A stretch of DNA of 64,000 nt from the NCBI GenBank assembly GCA_003862195.1, contig QOUO01000002.1, forward strand, positions 48,401 through 112,400. Reading direction: 5' to 3'. Positions 50,267 to 58,907 of the stretch are shown here, piece after piece. Source of the DNA: Coriobacteriaceae bacterium. GTDB lineage: Bacteria; Actinomycetota; Coriobacteriia; Coriobacteriales; Atopobiaceae. The notes under the pieces are model-generated. The model was not told where the DNA came from, ran no database searches, and saw only the letters and a list, made by a program, of their open reading frames with translations. Both the position numbers and the translations under genes were made by a program. Position 1 is the first letter of the stretch. Each line of letters starts with the position of its first letter.

Positions 50267-50304
50267 GAACGGGGGCGCCCCAGGCGGACGCCCCCGTTCT
50301 TCTC
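50267..50304. terminator. Bidirectional terminator FMN reductase / YfcC carrier
   Basis: GAACGGGGGCG (50267-50277) pairs perfectly with CGCCCCCGTTC (50289-50299), then TTCTCCC. It lies between convergent stops at 50206 and 50306; the outer end is a copy of the recurring motif. Confidence 0.75.
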
Positions 50305-50305
50305 C

Positions 50306-51853
50306 CTAGCCTATGAGCACCTGCGCCACAAGCAGCGCCGCGTTGAGCGCGATGGTGGCTATGAGCAGCGGGTTCACCCACTTGAGCCAGCGGCTGAACG
50401 GCACGTCGACCATCGCGAGCGACGCCAGGATGAGGCCCGTGGGCGTGATGTACGAGATGAGGCCCTGGCCGTAGTTGTACGCCGCGATGACGGCCGCGCG
50501 CGAGACGCCCACCGCGTCGCCCAGCGGCGCCATGATGGGGATGGACAGGACGGCGAGGCCCGAGGACGAGTTGATGAAGAACCCCAGGATGATGTAGACC
50601 ACGAGCATCACCAGGATGAAGAGGACTGGGCTCATGCCCGTGACCGCGCCCGAGAAGAAGTGCAGGATCGTGTCGGATATGAAGCCGTTCTCGAGCAGGA
50701 TGTTGACGGCGCGCGCCACGCCGACGACGAGCGCGACGCTCATGAGGTCTCCGCAGCCGCCGATGTACTTGTCGAAGAAGACCTCCTCCTCCAGCCCGGA
50801 GGTAAACGCAAGGACGATGGAGCAGGCGAGAAAAACGGCGGTCATGTAGTCGAACCACCACTGGAACGCGACGATGCCGTACACCAGGACCACGAACGAG
50901 ATGCCGAACACCGCGAGCGAGACCTTCATGTGACCGGTGAACTCGATCTGGTTGCCCTGCTGGCCCCAGCGCTCCTCGATCTTCTCCTTCATGTCGTAGC
51001 AGACGGACTTGGAGGGGTCGAGGCGCACCCGGTGCGCGTAGACCATGATGTAGGCGACGGCCATGACCGTGCCGACGGCAAGCGCGATGAAGCGCCAGTT
51101 CATGCCCTCGGACATGGCGATGCCGGCGGCCTTGGTCGCGACGCCCGTCGCAAAGGGGTTGACGGTGGAATACATGGTGCCGACGGAGGCTCCCACAAAG
51201 ATGACGGCGATGCAGGTCATGGCGTCGTAGCCGGCCGCGATGAACACGGGCATGAGAATGGGATAGAGGGCGATCGTCTCCTCACCCAGGCCAAAGGTGG
51301 TGCCGCCGATGACCATCAAGAGCGAAAGGATGATGATGAGCAGGTACTCCCGCCCGCGCGTCACGCGCGAAAGCGCCGCCACGGCCGCGTTGAGTGCGCC
51401 CATGTAGTTGAGGACGCCGATGCAGCCACCCAGAAGGAACACGAAGAGGATGATGTCGATCGTGTCGTACACGCCCTGGATCGGCGCGAGCAGAAACTGC
51501 ACCACGCCCTGCGGCGCCTGCGCCACGCGCTTGTACGTGCCCGGGATCGCGATGGGCTTTGAGATGGAGCCGTTGGTGAAGTTCTGCAGCTTGCCCGAGA
51601 CGCCCAGCTTGTCGAGCGTGGCCTGCGTGGGCGGCATGAGGCGCGTGCTGTCATCCGGGTTGGTGATGACGAACTTGTCCTGCGTGGCGTCGTAGGTGAG
51701 CTTGGCGTACTTGCCCGCAGGGATGAGGTACGTGAGCGCAGCCGCAAACAGCATCACGATGAAGAGCACGGTTATTGCGGTTGGGAAGTGCAGCTTGTGG
51801 CGCTTCTTGGGCGTTGGTGCGTCCGCCGTCTGGGCGGCAAGGTCCTCGGACAC
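50306..51853 (-). CDS. YfcC-family (DcuC-like) membrane carrier
   Basis: 515 residues, about 12 membrane segments with a large outside loop at ~50-110. It follows the YfcC family (PF03606): the start HFPTAITVLFIVMLFAAALTYLIPAG and the end SGLAVLSIPIMAPLGDAVGVSR. Members are predicted carriers of amino acids, peptides or C4-type acids. It is the downstream gene of the pepT operon (21 bases), so export or import of amino acids or small peptides linked to tripeptide cleavage is likely. Confidence 0.82.
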   Translation of the reverse strand: MSEDLAAQTADAPTPKKRHKLHFPTAITVLFIVMLFAAALTYLIPAGKYAKLTYDATQDKFVITNPDDSTRLMPPTQATLDKLGVSGKLQNFTNGSISKPIAIPGTYKRVAQAPQGVVQFLLAPIQGVYDTIDIILFVFLLGGCIGVLNYMGALNAAVAALSRVTRGREYLLIIILSLLMVIGGTTFGLGEETIALYPILMPVFIAAGYDAMTCIAVIFVGASVGTMYSTVNPFATGVATKAAGIAMSEGMNWRFIALAVGTVMAVAYIMVYAHRVRLDPSKSVCYDMKEKIEERWGQQGNQIEFTGHMKVSLAVFGISFVVLVYGIVAFQWWFDYMTAVFLACSIVLAFTSGLEEEVFFDKYIGGCGDLMSVALVVGVARAVNILLENGFISDTILHFFSGAVTGMSPVLFILVMLVVYIILGFFINSSSGLAVLSIPIMAPLGDAVGVSRAAVIAAYNYGQGLISYITPTGLILASLAMVDVPFSRWLKWVNPLLIATIALNAALLVAQVLIG

Positions 51854-51874
51854 GATTGCTTTCCTTTCTGATGG

Positions 51875-53098
51875 TTACTGTTCTGCGTAGACGCCCACGA
51901 GCTCGACCACGACCCGCGTCGCGGCGTCGATGCCCTCGACGGTCGCATGCTCGTAGGGGCCGTGGTAGCCCTCGCCACCGGTGCCCAGGTTGGGGCACGG
52001 CAGCCCGCGGAACGAGAGCTGGCAGCCGTCGGTGCCGCCGCGGATGGGCGTGACGCTGGGCACGACGCCCGCACGCTCGCACGCGAGCTTGGCGTTGTCT
52101 ATCGTGTACATGCAGCCCTCGATCACGCCGGCCATGTTCTGGTACTCGTCCTTGATCGTGAGGGTGACGGTCCCCTCGCCCCAGCGCTCGTTGAGGACCT
52201 TGGCGATGTGGCGCAGCGTCTGCTTGCGGCACTCGAACGACGCCGCGTCGAAGTCGCGCACGATGTAGGACATGCCACCCGCGCACTCGTCCCCGTGGAT
52301 CTCGAGCAGGTGATAGAAGCCCTCGTAGCCCTCCGTGTAGCGCGGCGCCTCGAGCCCCGGGAGCATGTTGTTGATGTCGCAGCACAGCTGCATGGCGTTG
52401 ACCATGATGCCCTTGGCGGAGCCTGGGTGCACGCTCACGCCCCCGACCTCGAAGTCCGCCTCGCACGCGTTGAAGTTCTGGTACTGGATCTCGCCCTCGG
52501 CGTCGCCGTCCAGCGTGTAGGCCACGTCCGCGTCGAAGCGCTCCACGTCGAAGTTGTCAACGCCGGTGCCGATTTCCTCGTCCGGCGTGAAGGCGATGCG
52601 CAGTGGCCCGTGCGGTGCGCCGCTCGCGATGATGCGCTCGAGCGCGGTCATGATCTCCGCGATGCCAGCCTTGTCGTCCACGCCCAGGATGGTCGTGCCG
52701 TCGGACGTGAGGAGCGTGCGGCCCTTGAGTTCCGCCAGGCGCGGGAAGTCGTGCACCGTGAGCGTACGCCCGCTCGTGCCCAGAGCAAGGTCACGACCGT
52801 CGTAGTTTTTATGAATCACAGGCGTGATTGTGCCGTCGCAGAATTGTGAGACGGTATCCATGTGTGCGATGAGCCCCAGCTTTGTGGCACCCTCGAGCCC
52901 CGGCGTCGCCGGCAGCTTTGCGTAGACAAAGCACTTCTCGTCCACCGCGACGTCCTCGACGCCCAGCTCGCTAAGCTCGTCCGCAAGCAGGTTCGCGAGC
53001 ACGAATTCGTCCTTCGAGCTGGGACACTCCGAGTCGTTCTCCTCATTGCTGGGCGTCTTGACCTCGATGTAGCGCAGCAGCCTGTCAATGGCCTCCAT
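51875..53098 (-). CDS. pepT: Peptidase T (tripeptide aminopeptidase)
   Basis: 407 residues from the ATG at 53098 with GAGAGGGGAG upstream. M20 metallopeptidase removing the N-terminal residue of tripeptides. Visible: LGLIAHMDTVSQF (first His/Asp), ILGVDDKAGIAEIM (bridging Asp), AFTPDEEIGTG (catalytic and metal Glu), YTLDGDAEGEIQYQNF and the PIRGGTDGCQLSFRGLPCPNLGTGG block with GYHGPYEHA at the end. In E. coli pepT is induced without oxygen; the palindromic promoter region here is compatible with control. First gene of an operon with the YfcC carrier. Confidence 0.93.
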   Translation of the reverse strand: MEAIDRLLRYIEVKTPSNEENDSECPSSKDEFVLANLLADELSELGVEDVAVDEKCFVYAKLPATPGLEGATKLGLIAHMDTVSQFCDGTITPVIHKNYDGRDLALGTSGRTLTVHDFPRLAELKGRTLLTSDGTTILGVDDKAGIAEIMTALERIIASGAPHGPLRIAFTPDEEIGTGVDNFDVERFDADVAYTLDGDAEGEIQYQNFNACEADFEVGGVSVHPGSAKGIMVNAMQLCCDINNMLPGLEAPRYTEGYEGFYHLLEIHGDECAGGMSYIVRDFDAASFECRKQTLRHIAKVLNERWGEGTVTLTIKDEYQNMAGVIEGCMYTIDNAKLACERAGVVPSVTPIRGGTDGCQLSFRGLPCPNLGTGGEGYHGPYEHATVEGIDAATRVVVELVGVYAEQ

Positions 53099-53123
53099 CG
53101 CGAAAGCTCCCCTCTCACAAACT

Positions 53124-53161
53124 GGCGAGGGCCACGCCCAAGCGGACATGACCCTCGCGCC
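53124..53161 (-). other. Leader hairpin upstream of pepT
   Basis: GCGAGGG and CCCTCGC pair across about 22 bases in the untranslated leader, between the promoter and the ATG. Possible attenuator or mRNA-stability element. Confidence 0.35.
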
Positions 53162-53181
53162 ATTGCTCGTAACATTTTTGA

Positions 53182-53211
53182 AATATAAGACTTTGCATCT
53201 ACGCGATGCAA
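53182..53211 (-). promoter_or_regulatory. pepT promoter with palindrome
   Basis: On the minus strand TTGCAT (53206-53211) and TATATT (53182-53187) are spaced by 18 bases. The -35 is half of the palindrome TTGCATC (53193-53199) / GATGCAA (53205-53211). Confidence 0.55.
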
Positions 53212-53313
53212 GCAATCTCGTAAGAGGTAGCTTTGCGCGCGCGTTCGGTCGTTCGCGGGCGAGAAGAGCGCGGCCCCATGGCCGTCAGGCAGCCGCAAGC
53301 CGCGACACAAAAA

Positions 53314-53365
53314 GGCGCCCCGCAGCCGTCACGACACCCAAGGTGTCAGCTGGCTGCGGGGCGCC
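53314..53365 (-). terminator. Terminator of the ascorbate/transketolase operon
   Basis: GGCGCCCCGCAGCC (53314-53327) and its exact complement (53352-53365) form a 14-base stem, with an inner GACACC/GGTGTC. On the minus strand it ends in TTTTTGTG. The gap 53099-53417 also has two GAGAAG-type motifs (53261, 53399). Confidence 0.9.
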
Positions 53366-53417
53366 CCTGCGTCCTACGCGTATGTGACGTGGGTCGTTCT
53401 TCTCACCCGGCACTTCT

Positions 53418-54356
53418 CTACTTGAGGAAGTCCTCGATCGACCTGGCGACGCCCTCGCCGTCGAGGCCGTACTTCCTCAGCAGGCCGAGGGCGGGTCCGG
53501 ACTCGCCGAAGACGTCCTGCACGCCGACCTTCCTGACGGGCACGGGGTGCTTGGCGCAGAGCGCGTCGCACACGGCGCTGCCGAGCCCGCCGATCACGGA
53601 GTGCTCCTCCACGGTCACCACGCGGCCGGTCTTGGCGGCGGAGCTCACGACGAGCCCCTCGTCGAGCGGCTTCACGGTGTGGATGTTCAGCACCTCGCAG
53701 CTCACGCCCTTCTGGGCGAGGAGGTCGGCCGCCTCGAGCGCGGCGGAGACCATGAGGCCGCACGCCACGACGGTGACGTCCGTGCCCTCGCGCTCCACGA
53801 CGCCCTTCCCGACCTCGAAGTGGTAGCCGTCGCCGTGGATGACGGGGGCGGCGAGCCTGCCGAGGCGCAGGTAGACGGGGCCGTCGGCCTCGTAGGCGGC
53901 GCGCACGGCGGCGCGGGCCTCCACGTCGTCGGAGGGGACGATCACGGTCATGCCCGGGATCGTGCGCATGAGGGCGACGTCCTCGTTGCACTGGTGCGTG
54001 GCGCCGTCCTCGCCCACGGAGATGCCCGCGTGCGTGGCGCCGATGACCACGTGCAGGTGCGGGTAGCCGATGGAGTTGCGCACCTGCTCGAACGCGCGGC
54101 CCGCGGCGAACATCGCGAACGTGCTCGCGAAGACCCTGTGGCCCGTGGTCGCGATGCCGGCCGCGACGCCCATGAGGTTCTGCTCGGCGATGCCGCAGTC
54201 GAGGAAGCGGTCCGGGTAGGCCGCCTTGAACTTGCCCGTCTTGGTCGCGGCCGCGAGGTCCGCGTCCAGCACCATGAAGTCGTCGTGCTCCGCGCCGAGG
54301 GCCACGAGCTCCTCGCCGTAGCTGTCGCGCGTCGCGACCTTCCTGACGTCTGCCAT
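53418..54356 (-). CDS. Transketolase, C-terminal subunit
   Basis: 312 residues: the pyrimidine-binding and C-terminal domains of a split transketolase. MADVRKVATRDSYGEELVALG, the helix with DCGIAEQNLMGVAAGIA (catalytic Glu of the thiamine pyrophosphate site) and the C-terminal HSVIGGLGSAVCDAL. The N-terminal TPP-domain subunit is the gene just upstream (3-base gap). Together they move two-carbon units between ketose and aldose phosphates, linking xylulose 5-phosphate from ascorbate breakdown to glycolysis. Confidence 0.9.
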   Translation of the reverse strand: MADVRKVATRDSYGEELVALGAEHDDFMVLDADLAAATKTGKFKAAYPDRFLDCGIAEQNLMGVAAGIATTGHRVFASTFAMFAAGRAFEQVRNSIGYPHLHVVIGATHAGISVGEDGATHQCNEDVALMRTIPGMTVIVPSDDVEARAAVRAAYEADGPVYLRLGRLAAPVIHGDGYHFEVGKGVVEREGTDVTVVACGLMVSAALEAADLLAQKGVSCEVLNIHTVKPLDEGLVVSSAAKTGRVVTVEEHSVIGGLGSAVCDALCAKHPVPVRKVGVQDVFGESGPALGLLRKYGLDGEGVARSIEDFLK

Positions 54357-54359
54357 GTC

Positions 54360-55181
54360 CTACGCCTCCCTCTCGAGCTCCGCCATGGCCTGGGCGAACT
54401 GCTCGTCGTTGGGGGCCTTGCCGTGCCAGCCCACCTGGTTCTCCATGAACGAGACGCCCTTGCCCTTCACGGTGTGCGTGACGATGCACGTGGGGGCGCC
54501 CTTCGTCGCGCGCGCCTCCGCGAAGGCGTCGCGCAGCTGGTCGAAGTCGTTGCCGTCGGCCACGTCCACGACGTGGAACTTGAAGGCCTTGAACTTCTCC
54601 CCTATGGGCTGGGCGGAGTTGACCTCCTCGATCGTGCCGTCGATCTGGAGGTTGTTGTTGTCCACGATCACGCAGAGGTTGTCGAGCGCGTGGTTGCCGG
54701 CCAGCATGGCGGCCTCCCAGACCTCGCCCTCCTCGATCTCGCCGTCGCCGCAGAGCGCGTAGGTGCGGTAGTCGTCGCCCCAGTGCTTGGCCGCGATGGC
54801 CATGCCCACGGCGGCGGAGATGCCCTGGCCCAGCGAGCCGGTGGACATGTCGACGCCCGGGGTGTCGTTCATGTTGGGGTGCCCCTGCAGGTACGAGCCG
54901 ATGTGCCTGAGCGTCGCCAGGTCCTCCACCGGGAAGAAGCCCCTCTGCGCGAGCGTGGCGTACAGGCCCGGCGCGCAGTGGCCCTTGGAGAGCACGAACC
55001 TGTCGCGCTTGGGATCGCGCGGGTTCCTGGGGTCGACGTTCATCTCCTCGAAGTAGAGCAGGGTCATAATCTCGGTCGCGGACAGCGACCCGCCGGGGTG
55101 GCCGGACTTCGCCGCGTGGGTGCCCACGAGGATGCCCTTGCGGACCTCACGGGCGACCTTCTTCAACTCGTCGTCGGTCAT
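54360..55181 (-). CDS. Transketolase, N-terminal subunit
   Basis: 273 residues: TPP-binding half. HAAKSGHPGGSLSATEIMTLLYF at the start carries His residues of the active site, SLGQGISAAVGMAIAAK lies at the TPP, and LCGDGEIEEGEVWEAAM, then VIVDNNNLQIDG, is the metal/TPP motif GDG-N. The domain is normal in length for the split form. Cotranscribed with the C-terminal subunit; a weak terminator separates it from the upstream transaldolase. Confidence 0.9.
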   Translation of the reverse strand: MTDDELKKVAREVRKGILVGTHAAKSGHPGGSLSATEIMTLLYFEEMNVDPRNPRDPKRDRFVLSKGHCAPGLYATLAQRGFFPVEDLATLRHIGSYLQGHPNMNDTPGVDMSTGSLGQGISAAVGMAIAAKHWGDDYRTYALCGDGEIEEGEVWEAAMLAGNHALDNLCVIVDNNNLQIDGTIEEVNSAQPIGEKFKAFKFHVVDVADGNDFDQLRDAFAEARATKGAPTCIVTHTVKGKGVSFMENQVGWHGKAPNDEQFAQAMAELEREA

Positions 55182-55210
55182 GTGGTTCTACCTCCCTGTC
55201 ACAGTCAAAA

Positions 55211-55245
55211 AGGCGGCCGGGCGCGCGTGGTGCACCCTGCCGCCT
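55211..55245 (-). terminator. Internal terminator between transaldolase and transketolase genes
   Basis: AGGCGGC (55211-55217) and GCCGCCT (55239-55245) pair; reading on the minus strand the stem is followed by TTTTT. It probably lowers, but need not abolish, read-through into the transketolase genes. Confidence 0.6.
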
Positions 55246-55254
55246 GCGTCAATC

Positions 55255-55938
55255 CTAGTCCTGCGCGGTGACCTTTGCCCAGTCCGCCGCAAAAAGCTCC
55301 AAACCGCGGTCGGTGAGCGGGTGGTGCACGCACTTCTTGAGCGCGCCAAACGGCACGGTCGCGATGTCGGCGCCCATGAGCTCGGCCTGCGTCACGTGGT
55401 GCGGCGTGCGGACGGAGGCCGTGATGATCTCGGGGCCACCCTCCTCGTCCCAGTAGCCGTACTTGAAGTTGTGCACGGCGGTCACTACGTCGGCAAGGTG
55501 GTCGAGGCCCTCGTCACCGATGTCGTCAAAGCGGCCCACGAACGGGCTAATATAGCGCGCGCCGGCGCGGGCGCCCAGGAGCGCCTGCGTCACGCTGAAG
55601 ACCAGCGTCATGTTGACGCGGATGCCCTCCTGCGCGAGGTGGTGGATTGCGGGGAGCGACTGCTCGGTCACGGGCAGCTTCACCACGATGTTGGGCGCGA
55701 GCGACGCGAGGTGCTCGGCCTCCTTGATCATGCCCTCGGTCGTCTCGGCCGTGGACTCCGCGGAGACGGGCAGCCCCTCGCAGATGTGGCAGATCTTGAC
55801 CATGTGGTCCTCGAAGTCGGCGAGCTTGCCGCCGGTCTTCGCGTACAGGCTCGGGTTGGTCGTGACGCCGGAGAGGATGCCCCAGCTCGCGGCCTCGCGG
55901 ATGTCGTCCAGGTCCGCGGTATCGATAAAGAACTTCAT
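55255..55938 (-). CDS. fsa: FSA/TalC-type transaldolase
   Basis: 227 residues from the ATG at 55938 (GGGAG upstream). The short transaldolase form: MKFFIDTADLDDIREAASWGILSGVTTNPSL at the start, the Schiff-base lysine in NIVVKLPVTEQSLPAI, then FVGRFDDIG. Members are transaldolases or fructose-6-phosphate aldolases; sequence alone does not decide. In this operon it would act on pentose phosphates with the split transketolase. Confidence 0.9.
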   Translation of the reverse strand: MKFFIDTADLDDIREAASWGILSGVTTNPSLYAKTGGKLADFEDHMVKICHICEGLPVSAESTAETTEGMIKEAEHLASLAPNIVVKLPVTEQSLPAIHHLAQEGIRVNMTLVFSVTQALLGARAGARYISPFVGRFDDIGDEGLDHLADVVTAVHNFKYGYWDEEGGPEIITASVRTPHHVTQAELMGADIATVPFGALKKCVHHPLTDRGLELFAADWAKVTAQD

Positions 55939-56057
55939 GTCTTTCTCCCATGTGTACCGTCGCGCCCGGCATGTTCGGCAGGGCACGCAAACGTCAAGTC
56001 AAGCTTCCGCGGGCGAGAAGGACCGCCGCGCGGCTTAAGCACCGCATTGGGCCGAGC

Positions 56058-56918
56058 CTAGGACTGGCTCGCCATCGCGGTGTCGATCTTCTCCCTCACG
56101 AACTCGGAGGCGTGAGCGACGTCGCGCTTCCAGTCCGGGGAACCGAGGTACCACATCTCGCACACGTAGCGGCGGACGCCCTGTGGCACGAGCTGGCTCA
56201 GCGCGCCCTCATAGTCGGTCGTACCCTCGCCAAAGAGCATGTCGCGGTACTGGCCGGCCTTGGTGGCCTTCATGTGCGCCGCGAAGATGTGGCCACGACC
56301 GAGCGCGATGTCGTCCGCCACGCTCTTGCCATAGAGGAGCGACGCGTTGGTGAGGTTGCCAACGTCGGGATAGACGCCCAGGTAGGGACTGTTGATGGCG
56401 TCCACGTACTCCATCGCCTTGCCGACGGTGTCCATGAACGGCGTCTCCATGGTCTCGAAGCCCATGACCACGCCCGCCTTTGCGGCCATCTCGGTCGCCT
56501 TGGCGAGGTTCTCCTCGAAGCACTGGCGCGAGCCGTCCCACTTGTCCTCGTCGTAGTAGGCGTCGTAGCCGGCAAGCTGGATGATGTGCAGCCCGAGGTC
56601 GCACGCGAGCTCGAGCGCCTTGTCCATCATCTCGAGGCTGTACGCGCGCTTCTTGGGGTCCTTAGCGCCAAACGGCCACTTGCGATGGACCGAGAGGCAC
56701 ATGGACCCCAGCGGGATGCCGGTCTGGCGCATCGCGTCGACCACGGCCGCGCGCTCGGCGGCGGTCCAGTCGAGGCGTGCCTGGCGGGCGTCCGACTCGT
56801 CGACGGAGATCTCCATGTAGTCGAACCCGCACTCCGCCGCGACCTGCAGGCGCTCCTCCCACGTGAGGTCCTGCGGGGTCGCCTTCTCGTACAGGCCGAG
56901 CTTGTATTGCCTGCTCAT
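56058..56918 (-). CDS. ulaE: L-ribulose-5-phosphate 3-epimerase UlaE
   Basis: 286 residues, TIM-barrel xylose-isomerase-like family. It converts L-xylulose 5-phosphate to L-ribulose 5-phosphate. GLYEKATPQDLTWEERLQVAAECGFDYMEISVDESDARQARLDW, then RKWPFGAKDPKKRAYSLEMM, FETMETPFMDT and YPDVGNLTNA, HMKATKAGQYRDMLFGEG are the family blocks, including the metal-binding Glu/Asp/His. It is followed by the transaldolase and preceded by ulaF. Confidence 0.92.
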   Translation of the reverse strand: MSRQYKLGLYEKATPQDLTWEERLQVAAECGFDYMEISVDESDARQARLDWTAAERAAVVDAMRQTGIPLGSMCLSVHRKWPFGAKDPKKRAYSLEMMDKALELACDLGLHIIQLAGYDAYYDEDKWDGSRQCFEENLAKATEMAAKAGVVMGFETMETPFMDTVGKAMEYVDAINSPYLGVYPDVGNLTNASLLYGKSVADDIALGRGHIFAAHMKATKAGQYRDMLFGEGTTDYEGALSQLVPQGVRRYVCEMWYLGSPDWKRDVAHASEFVREKIDTAMASQS

Positions 56919-56937
56919 TGTTGGTCCCCTTTCACAA

Positions 56938-56971
56938 GGGCGCCCTCATGGCCCTGCCATGGGGGGCGCCC
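56938..56971 (-). other. Intercistronic hairpin ulaF-ulaE
   Basis: GGGCGCCC occurs at 56938-56945 and 56964-56971; as the octamer is its own complement the copies can pair around an 18-base loop. Possible mRNA processing or stability site. Confidence 0.4.
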
Positions 56972-57017
56972 CCTCTTGCAACGTTGTCGCCGCGTCAAGC
57001 GGCCTTATGTCCGGCTC

Positions 57018-57728
57018 CTACTTCTGGCCGTAGTAGGCGTTGGGGCCGTGCTTGCGCGAGTAGTGCTTGTCGAGCAGGTACTGGGGCGCCTTCGCGTCGT
57101 CGAGCCTGATGCCGGCGGCGGTGCAGAGCATCTCGGTGTCGCGGGACATCTTCGCGACCTCCTCGACGACCACGGCATGGTAGACCGCCGCGGCGGCGTC
57201 CTTGCCCCAGGTGAAGGGACCGTGGTTGCGGACGAGGCAGCCAGGCTGGGCCATGGGGTCCATGCCGCCGAAGCCCTCCACGATGACCTTGCCCGTGTTG
57301 AGCTCGTAGGCCTCCTCGATCTCCTCCTTGGTCAGGCCCCTCATGCAGGGGACCTCGCCGTAGAAGTAGTCGGCCTGGGTCGTGCCGTAGCACGGGATGG
57401 AGCGCCCGGCCTGCGCCCACGCGGTCGCGGCCGCGGAGTGGGTGTGGACGATGCCGCCGACCTGCTCCCAAGTACGGTAGAGGTAGGCGTGCGTCGCGGT
57501 GTCGGACGAGGGGTTGAGGTCGCCCTCGACCACGTTGCCGTCGAGGTCGCACACGACCATGGACTCGGGTGTGAGCTTGTCGTAGTCGACGCCGGAGGGC
57601 TTGATCACGAACAGGCCCTTGTCGCGGTCGATCTCGGAGGCGTTGCCCCACGTGAAGACGACCAGACCATGCTTGGGAAGGTCCATGTTGGCCTCGTAGA
57701 CCTTCTCGCGCAGTTCCTTGAGCATCAT
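57018..57728 (-). CDS. ulaF: L-ribulose-5-phosphate 4-epimerase UlaF/AraD family
   Basis: 236 residues. Class II aldolase fold. [57 protein letters not shown] (zinc His pair) and [14 protein letters not shown]. It converts L-ribulose 5-phosphate to D-xylulose 5-phosphate. Located between ulaG (12-base gap) and ulaE, so the ascorbate role is favoured over arabinose. Confidence 0.92.
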   Translation of the reverse strand: MMLKELREKVYEANMDLPKHGLVVFTWGNASEIDRDKGLFVIKPSGVDYDKLTPESMVVCDLDGNVVEGDLNPSSDTATHAYLYRTWEQVGGIVHTHSAAATAWAQAGRSIPCYGTTQADYFYGEVPCMRGLTKEEIEEAYELNTGKVIVEGFGGMDPMAQPGCLVRNHGPFTWGKDAAAAVYHAVVVEEVAKMSRDTEMLCTAAGIRLDDAKAPQYLLDKHYSRKHGPNAYYGQK

Positions 57729-57740
57729 GTTCGCTACCCC

Positions 57741-58859
57741 TTAGAGGACCGAGCGGAAGGGTACGTTGGGCTCGTGCTCGAAGCAGTCGTGGAAGCCACG
57801 GTCGTACATGTACTCCTTCTTGTCCTTGTCGAGCGGGTAGGTGTAGTCGCCGCCGGGCTGCCAGTAGAACGGGTGGAACTTGTACTGCAGACGGTCCTTG
57901 CGCATCTGGTACAGGACCTCGATCTCGCGCTGGTCCGCCATGAAGTTGGTCCAGACGTCCCAGTGGATGGGGATGACGACCTTGGCCTGGAGCGCCTCGG
58001 CCATGCGCAGGATGTCCGTGGCCTCCATCTTGTCCTGGATGCCGACGGGGTTGCAGCCGTAGGAGCCGAAGCAGACGTCGACGCCGCCGTACTCCTTCAT
58101 GATGTCCTTGCCGTGCTTGGCGAAGTAGATGGAGTAGTGGGAGTCGCCGCTGTGGTAGATGTTGCCGCCGGGGGTCACGAGCAGGTAGTTGACGGCCTTC
58201 TCGTCCATGTCGGTCGGGCACTTGCCGGCGAGGTCCTCGCGGTCGGGGCCGGTGGAGTCGGTCGTGGTAATGCAGGTGCGGTCGAAGGAGTCCATGGCCA
58301 CGATGGTCATGTCCTTGATCTTGATCTTGTCACCCGGCTTGACAACGTGGATGCGGTCCTCGGGGACGCCCCACTTGCGCCAGAAGTCTGCGGACTTCTC
58401 CGGGCCGATGAACGGCACGGGGATCTCATTGCCATCCTCGTCGGTGGTGGTCATGCCGGACTTGACGACGTGGGCTGCCCACTCCTTGGACATGTGGTCC
58501 TGGTGGTAGTGGGTGGCCAGGACGGCGTCAACATGCTTGAACGCGAAGGGGTCGAACACGTACGGGATGTTGCGCAGGTTGGGCTGCATGGTGCGGACGC
58601 CGGCCATGTTGGCCATCTGGTGGCCGACCTTCATGAGGCCGTTGCCGTGGGTGCGCTTGCCGTTGCCGGTCCAGAGGTCGATCGTGATGTTGGCGTCACC
58701 TGGCGTCTTGATCCACATGCCGGTGCAGCCGAGCCACCACATCTTGACGTTGCCCTCGGGAACCTTGGCGTTCTCGATGTCCTCGTTCAGCCACGTGCCC
58801 CACTCGGGGAACGTGTTCATGATCCAGCCCTCACGGGTTACTTCGTCGATAGCGGACAT
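57741..58859 (-). CDS. ulaG: L-ascorbate-6-phosphate lactonase UlaG
   Basis: 372 residues, metallo-beta-lactamase-like fold. VKMWWLGCTGMWIKTPGDANITIDLWTGNGKR at the start, metal-binding ATHYHQDHMSKEWA, then GDSHYSIYFAKHGKD and PIHWDVWTNFMADQREI. It opens the lactone of L-ascorbate 6-phosphate (from the PTS) to 3-keto-L-gulonate 6-phosphate. It follows the propeller gene and precedes ulaF. Confidence 0.93.
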   Translation of the reverse strand: MSAIDEVTREGWIMNTFPEWGTWLNEDIENAKVPEGNVKMWWLGCTGMWIKTPGDANITIDLWTGNGKRTHGNGLMKVGHQMANMAGVRTMQPNLRNIPYVFDPFAFKHVDAVLATHYHQDHMSKEWAAHVVKSGMTTTDEDGNEIPVPFIGPEKSADFWRKWGVPEDRIHVVKPGDKIKIKDMTIVAMDSFDRTCITTTDSTGPDREDLAGKCPTDMDEKAVNYLLVTPGGNIYHSGDSHYSIYFAKHGKDIMKEYGGVDVCFGSYGCNPVGIQDKMEATDILRMAEALQAKVVIPIHWDVWTNFMADQREIEVLYQMRKDRLQYKFHPFYWQPGGDYTYPLDKDKKEYMYDRGFHDCFEHEPNVPFRSVL

Positions 58860-58907
58860 GCGTTTCTCCTCTTGTTTGCGGATTTCTGTCTGCGTTGCCT
58901 TGCGCGC